From Leucocoprinus leucothites (taxonomy: Eukaryota; Basidiomycota; Agaricomycetes; Agaricales; Agaricaceae): a DNA stretch of 64,000 nucleotides. Below the pieces are notes generated by a model. That model did not search any database. It worked only from the letters and a program-made list of their open reading frames with translations, and had not been told where the DNA came from. Shown piece by piece: positions 1-11,600 of this stretch. The DNA is taken from positions 1 through 64,000 of the forward strand of contig JAACJO010000023.1 in NCBI GenBank assembly GCA_013368445.1, given 5' to 3'. The position numbers and the translations under genes were made by a program. How positions within the stretch are numbered: position 1 is the first letter of the stretch; each line of letters begins with the position of its first letter.

Positions 1-2299
1 CATGCAGTATGAAGCGGTCTCTAGATGTTCTCCACCCTAATCAAATGGGCGGAGTTATCCAACGATCCACTGAGGATGCAGGAGTATTCCTCACTCATAT
101 CATTCCGGATGGGCTAAAGGTATGATTACAGTGTCTGTGCTTTGATATCGCCCAATTCTTCCCTCCCTAAACCACGAAATCCTACTAACATTCTACGATG
201 ACAGGGGTTGCCCCAGAACTCGTAACTTCTTTTCACACTACCTCATAGGTCGATCCACTCAATTCATGTGGAACACTTTCCTATCTGCCCATGACGGATG
301 TTGGCGGGGCAAGGTTCCGCTTATCACCCATTCTATCGCGCTCTATCTAGCGCCCCTCATGTTCATGTTCGACCAACGTGCTCGCTTACAGTCTATCCCT
401 TCTTCCCTTTTATCATTTGTGATGATGGGCTTTGTATATCTCAAGCGAAGAATTATACTGACACTATTTCTTCCCTCAAATCAGCTTATTCCATCATTAA
501 CTCCATTTGCACCGATCTCGGCTTGTCGTTGAACACGATAAATCTGAGGTCTTTCACTTCTCCCGATCACAATGACTCTAATCCCCCCTTGATCTATCCG
601 TTGGCGGCCCTCTACTATCCAAACGTCTGGCGTACTTGGGTTTCTATTTGACCGTCGACTATCATTTCAAGAACACGTCGGTATTACTCACCAAAGCATT
701 ATCCACAGTGAAAGCTATGAATATGCTAGGCAACTCCACCCGAGGCCTCCTCCCTCTACAAAAACGTCTGCTCTATAGGTCATGTGTTGTCCCATGGCCA
801 CGTATGGATTCCGACTCTGGTACTTTGAAGGCGCTCGTAACAAGGGCTTCTCAAGTCCTTATCATCTATGCAAAGATGCGCGCTCTCTGGATCACAGGCG
901 CCTTCCGTACTTCCCCATCAGGCGGCACTGAAAGCATTGCTGGACTTATTCCAATTCACCTCCATCTTCGTAAATTAGCTATTCGTTCGTCGTATCGAGT
1001 CTCTACTTTACCCTCTAATCATGCATTACGTTCTCTTTTATCTGAAGTTTCTCTCTTAACTCCTCCCCTCATCCCCAATCGCTTCGCCTTCTCACTCCGG
1101 CCAAAAAAGCTAAAGTCAAAGGCCCTCTTATTGATGTAGATAGTTCTCTTTCTCATCTTTCTGACTCCTTTTCTCCATTCGCTCCTGAATCAAAGCCTGG
1201 ATCTCGTCTTATGGACATCTTTCCTGATTCTATTCACTTTCACCCCTGCAATCGCTCGGATAAACACGAAATGTATAAACATGTATCATCTCTCGATTCA
1301 GCTTTTTCCTCTTCTTCTTCCGATCGTAATTGTATTTCGGTTGTTACTGATGCTTCTGTTCCACTGTAGGTTCCCTTCAGGCGGTTTCGGCGGCACATTT
1401 ATATCGCGGCGGAGCAAGTGTCCCATGCAAAACAGGCTAGCGGTCGAGCGTTGTCTACTGATGCCAAACTCTACTCCATTCGTATTGGCATCGCCAAGGC
1501 CATTTCCCTTTCATTGCGACCACATCATCCTCATCACCGACTGTCTCCCAGCAGCCAAGCTAGCAGTCGATCCCTCTATACACTTGAGCCAATCACACTC
1601 CATCCAAGTCTGCCGACTCTTATCCGACTGGCTCACGGCCAAACCTTCTCATTCTATCAACTTCTGGGACGTCCCTTCCAAGTGGCGCTGGAAGCCCCAC
1701 CTTAAAGTCCACAAAGACGTCACTTCCACACGCATACATGCCCCCCTCGATTAGGCGCTACTCTCGACTTCTTGCAATGCAAAATCACCAACGACTGCCA
1801 GAAATACTGGGAGTCCACTTTCTGGAAGAAGAGGTACCGTGGCAGCGGTTTTCCTTCTTTCAAAAAAGAATCGCAAGTTCCTCACCCCCACTTATGTCAA
1901 GGGGGCACCTGGCTTCCCTTAGCCAATGAATCGCCATCATTATGCGCACGTATGTCCCGCGCCATCCTCAATCATGCTCCTATTGGAGCTTATTGCGAGA
2001 GGTTCTTCCCCCTCAAGCCCAAGTCCTGTCATTGTGGCCATTGCTTGGAAACACGACATCATATCCTGTGTTACTGCCCCCTCTATCCCTTCCATACTCA
2101 ATGGGTGCAATGCGCTTTCCCTTAGTATGAGTTCCTTGTCGAGTTCTTGAAAAAGAACCCAGCCACCTTTGCTTTTACCAATCATGACACATGTCCACTG
2201 CCGCCTCAAGCTCCTGTGCCCACCGAACCAAATGAAGGTGAACTATACTCTCTTATTTCATCTCTCTTCTTTTCCTTTGAGTCCGATCTCTGTGTATGA
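1..2299 (+). pseudogene. LINE-A ORF2 C-terminal part: RT, RNase H, Cys/His cluster (frameshifted)
   Basis: ORF2 would provide target-primed reverse transcription. The visible order is RT fingers/palm (HPNQMGGVIQ.STEDAG), the active-site region at about 410-430, RT thumb (SCVVP near 780), RNase H (VVTDAS near 1345, ILITDC near 1530) and a terminal CHCG...TRHHILCYC cluster near 2030-2080. The stop is TGA at 2297-2299. Against the 8439-15434 copy, one T is missing near position 420, which shifts frame exactly in the catalytic FVDD box. Further frameshifts split the rest, so this copy cannot make an active enzyme. The family resembles the Tad/L1-type fungal LINEs with RNase H; the exact clade was not tested. 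Confidence 0.85.
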
Positions 2300-2477
2300 C
2301 ACCTTGTTCAATAGTCTCTATCGAGTCTTTTCTATGTTGCTGGACTAATTGTGTATAGTCTCTGTCTCAAGCAGTCTTTGACGCTTCATGTACCCCAGCT
2401 TGCTGTAGTGTACCATCTGTTTGTAATATTTAGTTGAAAGCAGACTGTGATCAAGCACCGCTATATAAATTCATTGA

Positions 2478-2512
<35 letters not shown>
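1..2512 (+). mobile_element. LINE-A non-LTR retrotransposon, 3' half (copy 1)
   Basis: This is the 3' half of a LINE that enters the window from the left. It runs through reverse transcriptase, an RNase H-like region and a C-terminal Cys/His cluster, then a 3' UTR ending in AAATTCATTGATTTTTTT and a poly(A) run at 2485-2512. The full-length copy at 8439-15434 on the other strand has the same order and near-identical stretches, which is how the domains were identified. The poly(A) abuts the gag fragment of element B, so this LINE probably inserted into B. Its left TSD lies outside the window. Confidence 0.9.
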
Positions 2513-2513
<1 letters not shown>

Positions 2514-3020
2514 TGCGAGAACTTCTTAAGGCCGTTGAAAGCCCACTTGGCCGCGGCATCGTCTCCAGGCATGGTCCCGGTGGAGGACGATGGGGTGGAT
2601 GTGCAATCGGGGAGGAGTGGGGACTGGGTAGTACGTGGTACCACCAGCGACAAGAGGGGCCTTGGGACCAAAGGTCACCAGAGGCTGAGTAGTAGGTGCC
2701 AGCGATGGAACATCAGTGGGCACCGAGGGGAGGGGTGAGGGCAACTGAATGTCAGCCCTCATGGAAGCAGCCAGAGCCTTGAAATCTGCCATTGTGCAGG
2801 TCAGCTGGGTGGAGGTAGAGGGCCTTGGGGCCTCTTTGATCGTATCAAGCTCGTCATCACCGGATGCGATGTCAGAGTCGAGGTCCATGTTCGCAATCTC
2901 GCGACTAATAGCTTTAGACTTTTGCCTACCCATATTTCCCTAGTGTAGACAATGTAGTATTGTACTCAAATTAAGACACCAACTCAAGAGATAGTGGTGG
3001 TAAGAGGACAAGAAGGGATG
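2513..3020 (-). mobile_element. Gag-only LINE element B, 5' end and gag N-terminus
   Basis: The shared family leader (GGTGGTGGTAAGAGGACAAG on the + strand, one base changed here) lies at 2990-3017 and marks the 5' end, which falls at CATCCC on the minus strand. The gag N-terminus follows until the element is cut at 2513 by the poly(A) of LINE-A copy 1. The rest of B would lie left of the window. Its best partner is element M at 26847-29086, which shows what the missing part should look like. B's 5' end abuts element C, so B probably inserted into C. Confidence 0.75.
2526..2933 (-). pseudogene. ORF1/Gag-like protein of element B, N-terminal fragment
   Basis: The fragment starts MGRQKSKAIS at 2933 and runs about 135 residues before the LINE-A insertion. 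It has a basic N-terminus, an acidic NMDLDSDIASGDDELD stretch and a Pro/Ser-rich linker, as in the other gag-only ORFs of the window. The M copy (start 28999) matches it nearly residue for residue. No RNA-binding or zinc-knuckle part remains here. The function, packaging the element RNA, is inferred from the family. Confidence 0.7.
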
Positions 3021-3467
3021 CCTGCCCCCATATCAAGTGTGTCAATTGCAGCAAGGAACATGCTGCTACTGACTGCAAATGCGCATTCTGGCACCACTGG
3101 TTTGATTGGGATTGGCTGCAAAGTCATTCTGGTTTGGCTGGTTGGCCCAGGCCTAGGGGGAGCTCCCTAGTGTCAACGCATTGTCCCCCATCCATCACTG
3201 GTCGCAGGATGGGCTCCCACCAACCACAAGGCCTGCCATCAGATGCAGTGATATCAGTATATGTCTCATTTCTTTGTATTTCATTACATGCCTAGCCCCT
3301 TCTGCTGTTATTTCGCGTATTATCTCGGACAGGACTATTATATATTCCTGGTTGTTTACTCTTGTGTAGTTGGTAGCAGTATCGGTTCCCTGTAGTAGAT
3401 AGTTGGGCACAGACTGCTATTGCGCACTGTGTTATAAATTGTTTGATTTAAAAAAAAAAAAAAAAAA
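3021..3467 (+). mobile_element. Gag-only LINE element C, 3' end with poly(A)
   Basis: This piece carries the last zinc knuckle of a gag (HIKCVNCSKEHAATDCKC, about 3031-3085), the gag C-terminus with a TAG at 3293-3295, a 3' UTR and poly(A) at 3450-3467. It matches the ends of elements E, H, I and J. The usual GC-rich hairpin before the tail is absent in this copy. Its left part is missing because the 5' end of element B directly abuts it. Confidence 0.8.
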
Positions 3468-4863
3468 GACCTGAATCAGGGGTGCTTGGTCTTCAGCTCA
3501 ATTGGGGCAGTGAAGGCTAAAGAGAGGGAGGATTCAATCACTAATGCATGAGCAGCAGTGGCAACAGAGTTGGTGTACAACAAGATGGTGTCATATGCCC
3601 AGGCAATGTTCTCAATGCGAAGCAAACTCTTTACACGAGTGAGGGAGTCATTAAGAAGGCGCATGGCCTTATAGTGAAGGTAGGTGATATCACTAGCATT
3701 GCCAGTGAAATTGAGGAAGAGTTGGTGTCAGGTGGGGCCCGATGTGGTCATGCAGGGCTTCTTCACAGAAGGCGCATTGGCAAGGGCAGCCTGATGCATC
3801 GCTGCAATGTGATCAGGCTCAAGGGAGGGGTGGGACTGGGCAAGCTTGATAAGTACTGCTGCAGACACCAGGATATGGGTAACCTCAGCGAATGACTTCT
3901 TAGCTGCTGAGGGTGGGATGGGCACTCGCTGGGCTTGGCCATCAGACCTAACCTTAGGAGCGGGGGGCACTTGAGTAGGTGCTTTGCCACTAGCGCAGGC
4001 CTTTGCAGGTGCCGACTTGGGTGGTAAGGAGGGATGGGCCAGGGCAGGCCAACAATCTGCGGGTGGTAAAGTGGGTGCCTTGGGGGAACCCATGTTGATG
4101 TCACATGGACCCGCTGAGTCAGCGGATCCATGGGTTGCCTTGTGGACGACGTGCGTTGCTTTAGGGCCAGTCTTAGGCAGTCCACACTTGTGCCTGAGGT
4201 TGTACATTACATCCCCGAAATCAATCAGCCTGCAAGAGCTGAGTGAGTGTGAGGTGAGGGGGGCACCATCAAGTTCCAGGTTGTTGACAATGATGATGGC
4301 TGCCTTAGCAAGGCATGTGATGGCCACGGAGGCATCTTTCTCTGCAATGGATGAGTGGGAGTCAGAGCAGTCCTCTAACCACTTGGGAATGTCCGGAGGT
4401 TTGGTGAGAGCGCACTTTGGGGTGAGCTCCTTCTTCTTTCCCTTGGAGGAGGTCACTGACTCAGGCACAGTGGGGGGAGCATCGACAGGGTAGAAGGTAG
4501 TTCCACCGGCTTTGAAGGGTTTGAGTGGCAATGAAATGTCAGCCACTGCAGGAGCAACCAACAGTGATGGAATGTCAGCAGTTAGTTGGGAGGGGCCAGG
4601 TGACAAAACGTCAGCCTGGGGGGAGCTGAAGAACCCTTGCACATTGAGAGGGTTGTCGTAGGGGTTGAGGTGGTCATCTTCAGCCATCTCAGCAATGTTG
4701 AGCTCATCGTCAGATATGGCAGACTCAGATTTGAGTGCTGCAAACTGGTTTGCAGTGGTTCTAGACTTGCACCTACCCATAGTAACATAGATAGATGACG
4801 TAGAATTGCCTCAGAACAAAACACCAACTTTTGATGGTGGTGGTAAGAGGACAAGGAGGGATG
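3468..4863 (-). mobile_element. Gag-only LINE element D, 3' truncated by element C
   Basis: The 5' leader lies at 4833-4860 on the minus strand. A gag ORF follows and ends abruptly at 3468, where the poly(A) of C begins, within the conserved RSRSYLK region. The 3' knuckles and UTR of D are not in the window. The right flank is a copia-type LTR fragment. Confidence 0.8.
3476..4780 (-). pseudogene. ORF1/Gag-like protein of element D (two blocks split by TGA)
   Basis: The first block runs from the start at 4780 to a TGA at 3728-3730: about 350 residues with the MGRCKSRTTANQF N-terminus, DDELNIAEMAEDD acidic patch, KGKKKELTPK basic patch, THGSADSAGPCDINMGSPK motif and SFAEV segment. A second block in the same gene (3476-3664, starting MRLLNDSLT) begins the conserved RRM-like region. 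The TGA sits at a codon that is CGA (Arg) in element I, and the same stop occurs in E, G and H. The first block is among the longest open stretches of this family here. It is probably an RNA-binding ORF1p homologue. Confidence 0.75.
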
Positions 4864-4990
4864 AGTCTCTATCTTGTTAATACAGTCATTTACAGTTGTC
4901 CACAGATTCTTGTGTGAGTTGTGAGCTCCCTGGGCGATTTCTCTGGTTTCTAGGACCTCCTACATGTCCCCTGTGCGTCACCTTCTAACA
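4864..4990 (+). repeat. Copia-type LTR fragment (3' part of an LTR)
   Basis: From about 4880 to 4990 the sequence matches the 3' half of the 251-bp LTR at 50184-50434 (shared GTCATTTACAGTTGTCCACAG and the terminal CACCTTCTAACA). The 5' half has been replaced by the leader of element D. It ends in ACA at 4990, the expected LTR terminus. Confidence 0.7.
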
Positions 4991-5131
4991 GATTATGGGC
5001 CCTGGCCTCTAGAAGCCCCAGACAACGACTTTTGCCCCATTTCTTCCTCAACTGTCTTCCTCTTCTCCTATCCGCCGTTTTCGCGTTTTCTCCTTTGTTT
5101 TCGTGTCACTCCGGTCGCCTCCATGCACACC
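4991..5131 (+). other. Probable leader downstream of the copia-type LTR
   Basis: These roughly 140 bp begin GATTATGGGCCC directly after the LTR end, the position of a primer-binding site in a copia element. They continue pyrimidine-rich to the poly(T) of element F. I could not match the start to a specific tRNA by eye. No ORF is supported. Confidence 0.35.
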
Positions 5132-5307
5132 TTTTTTTTTTTTTTTTTTCCATCAATGCGACCCCACCAGGGTCGCAAATTTATAACGCATTGTGTAATA
5201 GCAGTCCGCACCCAACTACTACAACATGCAGAAAGTACCACTACCAACTACACATTTACATAGCTAGGTATGAATATGAGTCCGAAGTCCACCTAGTACA
5301 AATGACA

Positions 5308-5310
<3 letters not shown>
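5132..5310 (-). mobile_element. Gag-only LINE element F, 3' UTR and poly(A) (segment 3 of 3)
   Basis: Poly(T) at 5132-5149 is F's tail read on the + strand, followed by a perfect 7-bp hairpin (5158-5176, GCGACCC/GGGTCGC) and the 3' UTR. The segment ends at the TSD ACAAATGACATCT (5298-5310), where element E inserted. F resumes at 8268 and again, beyond LINE-A, at 15435. Confidence 0.8.
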
Positions 5311-5342
<32 letters not shown>

Positions 5343-5647
5343 AGTGCGACCCCAGAGGGGTTGCCAATTTATAACGCGGTGCACGATAGCAGTCCACGCC
5401 CGACTATCTACTACAGGGAACCGATACCGCTACCGACTATGCAAGAGTAAACAACCGGGAATACATAATAGTCCTGTCCGAGACAATACGTGAAACGACA
5501 GCAGAAGGGGCTAGGCATGTGACAAAATACAAAGAATGAAACATATACCGATATCACTGCATCTGAAGGCAGGCCTTGTGGTTGGTGGAAGCCCATCCGG
5601 CGACCGGCGATGGGTGGGGGACAATGCGTTGACACTAGGGAGCTCCC

Positions 5648-8184
5648 CTAGGCCTGGGGCCGACCAGCAGAACCAGAATGACTTTGCAGCCAATTCTGAT
5701 CAAACCGGTGGCGCCAGAATGTGCACTTACGGTCAGTAGCAGCATGTTCCTTGCTGCAATTGACACACTTGATGTGGGGACAGGGATCCCCGGCAGGTGT
5801 GGGCTGAATAGGGGGGTTTGCCTTTGGCGATCCCTTACAGCAGGAGGAGGTGGTGCGGTGATTCTCAGACCAATGTGGCCCACCGCATTGTGAACACCTG
5901 AGCGCACAGTTGTGACAGGTGGTGGTAGTGTGACCCCAGTGCCAGCATCATTGACACTGGGTGGTCCCAGGGTGAGTGCGCGCAGCCTTAATCATGGACT
6001 GCACGCCGTCGAAGTTGAGGTATTTGCTGACCAGGCACTTGGCATTGGCACCGGACTGAGAATCCCAAAGGTCGACCCAAATGGTGGCAGTGTCAGCTTT
6101 GGTGGAGTTGCGCATGATGCGCACGGAGGATACATTAGTGAATGTCTCCTTGAAGGGAGACAGATGCATATGGTCGGTGACGTGTTGCGGAGTGGTGCAG
6201 ATGCCACTCATGTAGTAAGGGACGTCCAGGATCTTAAGGTAAGACCTGGACCTGGGGCGCTTGGTTTTCAGCTCAAACGGGGCAGTGAAGGCTGAAGAGA
6301 GGGAGGATTCAATCACTAATGCATCGGCATCAGTGGTGATGGAGTTGGTGTACAATGAGATGGTGTCATATGCCTGAGTGATGTTCTCGACGCGAAGTGA
6401 ACTCTTCGTGCGAGTGAGGGAGTCGTTAAGAAGGCGCATGGCCTTGTGGTGGAGGTAAGTGATATCACTGGAATTGCCAGTGAAATCGAGGAAGAGTTGG
6501 CGTCAGGTGGGGCCCGACGTGGTCATGCAGGGCTTCTTTGCAGAAGGCACATCAGCGAGGGCAGCCTGATGCATTGCAGCGACACGATCGGGCTCGAGGG
6601 TGGGGTGGGACTGGGCTAACTTTATAAGTGCTGCTGCAGACGCCGGGGTACGGGCTACCTCAGCGGACGACTTCTTAGCCGCTGAGGTGGGATGGGCGCT
6701 TGAATGGGCGCTTTGCCACTAGCGCGGGCCTTGGCCAGCACCAGCTTGGGCGGTAGGGAGGGACGGGCCAGGGCAGGCCAACGATCCAGGGGCGGTAAAG
6801 TGGGTGCCTTGGGGGAACCCATGTCAATGTCACATGGACCCGCTGAGTCAGCAGATCCATGGGTCGCCTCGAGGATGATGCGCGTCGCTTTAGGGGAGGC
6901 CTCGGCCAAGAACCTATGACTGAAGTCCCCCAGAAAATCTCCATACATCTCCCAGCCAGCGGCATTGAGAGAGTTAGAGGTGATCAGCATGCTGCTCATA
7001 TTCAGCTCGCTGACTACAGCATACCAGGCCTTGGCTAGACAGGTAACCATGGACCGTGCGTCTTGCTCTGCGATGTCAGCAGAGTCTTCAATGGTATCCA
7101 ACCACTTGAGGAAGGATATGAGGTTGTTGAGGGTGCGCTTTGGGGTGAGCTCCTTCTTCTTTCCCTTGGAGGAGGTCACCGACTCGGGCATGGTAGGGGA
7201 GTGTCGACAGGGTAGAAGGTGGTTCCACCGGCTGTGAAGGGTTTGAGTGGCGACAGAACATCAGCCACTGGGGGAGCAACTGACGCGATGGAATGTCAGT
7301 GGTCGGTTGGGAGGAGCCAGGCGATGGAACGTCAGCCTGGGGGAAGCCGAAGAACCCTCACACGTTGAGAGGGTTGTCTTAGGGTCGAGGTGGTTCCACT
7401 TTCTGGAAGAAAAGATACCACGGCAGTGGCTTCCTTCTTTCAAAAAAGAATCGCAAGTTCCTCATCCCCACCTATGTCAAAGGGGCACCTGGCGTCCCTT
7501 AGCCAATGAATTGCCATCATTATGTGCGCGTATGACACGTGCCATCCTCAATCATGCTCCTATTGAGCTTATCGCGAGAGGTTCTTCCCCCTCGAACCCA
7601 AATCCTGTCATTGTGGCCATCGCCTGGAAACATGACATCACATCCTGTGTTACTGCCCCCTCTATCCCTTCCGCACTCAATGGGTGCAATGCGCATTCCC
7701 TCAGTATGAGTTCCTTGTTGAGTTCTTGAAAAAGAACCCAGCCACTTTTGCTTTTACCAATCACGACACGCGTCCACCACCGCCTCAAGCTCCTGTGCCC
7801 ACCAAACCAAATGAAGGTGAACTATATTCTTTCATCTCTTCTCTTTTCTTTTCCTTTGAGACCGATCTCTATGTATGACACCTCGTTCTATAGTCTCTTT
7901 TGAGTCTTATCTATGTTGCTGGACTAATCTCTGTCTTAAGCGGTCTCCGACCGCTTCGTGTACCCCAGCTTGCTGTAGTGTACCATCTGTTTGTAATATT
8001 TAGTTGAAAGCGGACTGCAACCAAGCACCGCTATAAAATTCATTGATTTTTTTAAAAAAAAAAAAAGGGTCGAGGTGGTCATCTTCGGCCATCTCGGCGA
8101 TGTTGAGCTCGTCGTCAGAGACGGCGGACTCGGATTCAAATGCAGCAAACTGGTTGGCAGTAGCTTTAGACTTGCGCCTACCCA
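5648..8184 (-). pseudogene. ORF1/Gag-like protein of element E
   Basis: The gene starts MGRRKSKATANQF at 8184 and ends at the TAG 5648-5650. LINE-A DNA interrupts it after EDDHLDP. Downstream come the KGKKKELTPK patch, THGSADSAGP motif, the family TGA at 6503-6505, the MRLLNDSLT/RRM-like block (5948-6439), then three Cys/His knuckles including CSQC-GPH and HIKCVNCSKEH. Frameshifts separate 6655-7191 from the flanking blocks. The domain order matches the C-terminal half of LINE-A ORF1, so it is a Gag-like RNA-binding protein by homology; the copy is dead. Confidence 0.8.
7394..8066 (+). mobile_element. LINE-A 3' fragment inserted into element E, TSD GGGTCGAGGTGG
   Basis: This 673-bp 5'-truncated LINE-A copy begins in the C-terminal Cys/His part of ORF2, runs through the 3' UTR and ends in poly(A) (8054-8066). 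GGGTCGAGGTGG occurs at 7382-7393 and again at 8067-8078. Joining the flanks restores the gag sequence of E. It shows LINE-A-type machinery integrating next to an A-rich tail with a 12-bp duplication. Confidence 0.95.
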
Positions 8185-8267
8185 TATTACTGTAGATAGA
8201 CAATGTAAGAATGCCTGAAAACAAACACCAACTTTCGATGGTGGTGGTAAGAGGACAAGGAGGGATG

Positions 8268-8438
8268 ACAAATGACATCTTCATGCAGTGGTACATAGTT
8301 CGAAATGAAAGCATACTACAATACAAGTTGGGCTGTTCTGTTTTACTAGCAGATGGAAAATGCACGGCATGGATCTTCAGGGCCCACCATGCACAGTGCG
8401 GGGGCAGACAATGCAACCTGCAGGAAGAGAACCCTACA
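8268..8438 (-). mobile_element. Gag-only LINE element F, 3' UTR (segment 2 of 3)
   Basis: This piece of F's 3' UTR lies between the right TSD of E (8268-8280) and the left TSD of LINE-A (AAGAGAACCCTACA, 8425-8438). It continues segment 15435-16223 after LINE-A is removed and segment 5132-5310 after E is removed. No ORF is supported in it. Confidence 0.75.
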
Positions 8439-8643
8439 TTTTTTTTTAATTTTTTTTTATTAAATCAATGAATTTATATAGCGGTGCTCGATCACAGTCC
8501 GCTTTCAACTAAATATTACAAACAGATGGTACACTACAGCAAGCTGGGGTACATGAAGCGGTCAAAGACCGCTTGAGACAGAGACTATACACGATTAGTC
8601 CAGCAATATAGAAAAGACTCGATAGAGACTATTGAACAAGGTG

Positions 8644-11600
8644 TCATACACAGAGATCGGACTCAAAGGAAAAGAAGAGAGATGAAATAAGAGAGTATAG
8701 TTCACCTTCATTTGGTTCGGTGGGCACAGGAGCTTGAGGCGGCAGTGGACATGTGTCATGATTGGTAAAAGCAAAGGTGGCTGGGTTCTTTTTCAAGAAC
8801 TCGACAAGGAACTCATACTAAGGAAAGCGCATTGCACCCATTGAGTATGGAAGGGATAGAGGGGGCAGTAACACAGGATATGATGTCGTGTTTCCAAGCA
8901 ATGGCCACAATGACAGGACTTGGGCTTGAGGGGGAAGAACCTCTCGCAATAAGCTCCAATAGGAGCATGATTGAGGATGGCGCGGGACATACGTGCGCAT
9001 AATGATGGCGATTCATTGGCTAAGGGAAGCCAGGTGCCCCCCTTGACATAAGTGGGGGTGAGGAACTTGCGATTCTTTTTTGAAAGAAGGAAACCGCTGC
9101 CACGGTACCTCTTCTTCCAGAAAGTGGACTCCCAGTATTTCTGGCAGTCTTGGTGATTTTGCATTGCAAGAAGTCGAGAGTAGCGCCTAATCGAGGGGGG
9201 GCATGTATGCGTGTGGAAGTGACGTCTTTGTGGACTTTAAGGTGGGGCTTCCAGCGCCACTTGGAAGGGACGTCCCAGAAGTTGATAGAATGAGAAGGTT
9301 TGGCCGTGAGCCAGTCGGATAAGAGTCGGCAGACTTGGATGGAGTGTGATTGGCTCAAGTGTATAGAGGGATCGACTGCTAGCTTGGCTGCTGGGAGACA
9401 GTCGGTGATGAGGATGATGTGGTCGCAATGAAGGGAAATGGCCTTGGCGATGCCAATACGAATGGAGTAGAGTTTGGCATCAGTAGACAACGCTCGACCG
9501 CTAGCCTGTTTTGCATGGGACACTTGCCATCCGCCGCGATATAAATGTGCCGCTGAAACCGCCTGAAGGGAACCTATGAGTGGAACAGAAGCATCAGTAA
9601 CAACCGAAATACAGTTACGATTGGAAGAAGAAGAGGAAAAAGCTGAATCGAGAGATGATACATGTTTATACATTTCGTGTTTATCCAAGCGATTGCAGGG
9701 GTGAAAGTGAATAGAATTGGGAAAGATGTCCATAAGACGAGATCCAGGCTTTGATTCAGGAGCGAATGGAGAAAAGGAGTCAGAAAGATGAGAAAGAGAA
9801 CTATCTACATCGATAAGAGGGCCTTTGACTTTAGCTTTTTTGGCTGGAGTGAGAAGGCGAAGCGATTGGGGATGAGGGGAGGAGTTAAGAGAGAAACTGT
9901 CAGATAAAAGAGAACGTAATGCATGATTAGAGGGTAAAGTAGAGACTCAATACGACGAACGAATAGCTAATTTATGAAGATGGAGGTGGATTGGAATAAG
10001 TCCAGCAATGCTTTCAGCGCCGCCTGATGGGGAAGTATGGAAGGCGCCTGTGATCCAGAGAGCCGCGCATCTTTGCATAGATGATAAGGACTTGAGAAGC
10101 ACCTTGTTACGAGCACCCTCAAAGTACCATAGTCGGAATCCATACGTGGCCATGGGGACAACACATGACCTATAGAGCAGATGTTTTTGTAGAGGGAGGA
10201 GGCCTCGGGTGGAGTTTCCTAGCATACTCATAGCTTTCACTGTGGATAATGCTTTGGTGGAGTAATATCGGACGTGTTCTTGAAATGATAGTCGACGGTC
10301 AAAGTAGAAGCCCAGGTACCGCCAGATGCGTTTAGGATGCAGTAGAGGACCGCCAATGTTGGATAGATCGAGGGGGGGATTAGAGTCATTGTGACATCGG
10401 GAGAAATGAAAGACCTCAGATTTATCGTGTTCAACGACAAGCCCAAGATCGGTGCAAATGGAGTTAATGATGGAATAAGCTGATTTGAGGGAAGAAATAG
10501 TGTCAGTATAATTCTTTGCTTGAGATATACAAAGCCCATCATCAACAAATGATAAAAGGAAAGAAGGGATAGACTGTAGTCGAGCACATTGGTCGAACAT
10601 GAACATGAGGGGCGCTAGATAGAGCGCGGATAGAATGGGTGATAAAGTGGAACCTTGCCCACGCCAACATCCGCATCATGGCATTGGATAGGAAAGTGTT
10701 CCACATGAATTGAGTGGATCGACCTATGAGGTAGTGTGAAAAGAAGTTAACGAGTTCTGGGGCGAACCCCTGTCATCGTAGAATGTTAGTAAGGATTTCA
10801 TGGTTTAGGGAGGGGAAGAATTGGGCGATATCAAAGCACAGACGCTGGTAATCATACCTTTAGCCCATCCGGCCCAAATGATATGAGTGAGGAATACTCC
10901 TGCATCCTCAGTGGATTGTTGGATAACTCCGCCCATTTGATTAGGGTGGAGAACATCTAGAGACACTGCTTCATACTGCATGCGGCGAGCAATCATCTTC
11001 TCAATTAATTTACCTAAAGTGTTTAGTAGAACAATGGGACGAAACACTTTCGGTGTATCATAGGCCAGTTTATTCGGCTTGGGAATGATGATAGAGACCG
11101 AGTCCTTGAAGTGACTCGGCCAGTAAGAGAGATGTATGCACGCGTTAGCAATGAGTATTATATTTTTGAGGCATTCATTGTGGGTGACAATGGACTTTAG
11201 ATGTTTCCAGGAGACGTGATCAGGCCCGGGTGCTGAAGAGTTAGCGCATGAAGATAGGGATTCGGTGAGTTCGAGGATGGAGAAGTTTGCCCAGGAACGG
11301 GGGGAAGGGATTTTATTTCATTCAGAATGTTAGAGCTTACCGGTCGACCAGATGCTGAGTTATATGATGAATGGAGTGCATTCCATAGGTCCAGAAGATC
11401 ATTGCAAGGTCATCCTTGATAGTGGATACCCTCAATGGCAGGGAGTTTGCGTTGTTTTACCCATTCCATAAGGTCCCAGGGTCGCTTGTTGGTCGATGCA
11501 ATTTCATGGATGCGTGCATCAAAGAAAGAACACTTAGCAGCTCGAGTAGCTGCTCTGAATGCCCACCAGTCTTTACGATCCTTTGTTCTTCTGTAGGTAA

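Larger units (their letters stand above)
5311..8267 (-). mobile_element. Gag-only LINE element E, both ends present, TSD ACAAATGACATCT
   Basis: E has a poly(A) tail (poly(T) 5311-5336), a 3' hairpin (5346-5364), a gag and the 5' leader at 8237-8264. The 13-bp sequence ACAAATGACATCT flanks it at 5298-5310 and 8268-8280, so its ends are defined to the base. The host sequence is the 3' UTR of F. E contains a LINE-A 3' insertion (7394-8066) with its own TSD; without that insertion E is about 2.27 kb. There is no reverse transcriptase anywhere inside. Confidence 0.92.

Noticed and set aside
2447..2692. Short ORFs running through poly(A)/poly(T) tracts, with Lys or Phe runs
   Set aside because: They only exist because homopolymer tails of retroelements lack stops; no motif or start context supports them.
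2513..3467. B plus C as one twin-primed (5'-inverted) LINE insertion
   Set aside because: The geometry fits, but B belongs to the MGRQKSK/M subfamily while C's 3' end is of the E/I type, and B's 5' end is complete. Insertion of B into C is simpler.
9237..9428. Alternative-frame ORFs over LINE-A RNase H
   Set aside because: They shadow the RNase H frame, which has the conserved motifs; both frames stay open only because of low stop density.
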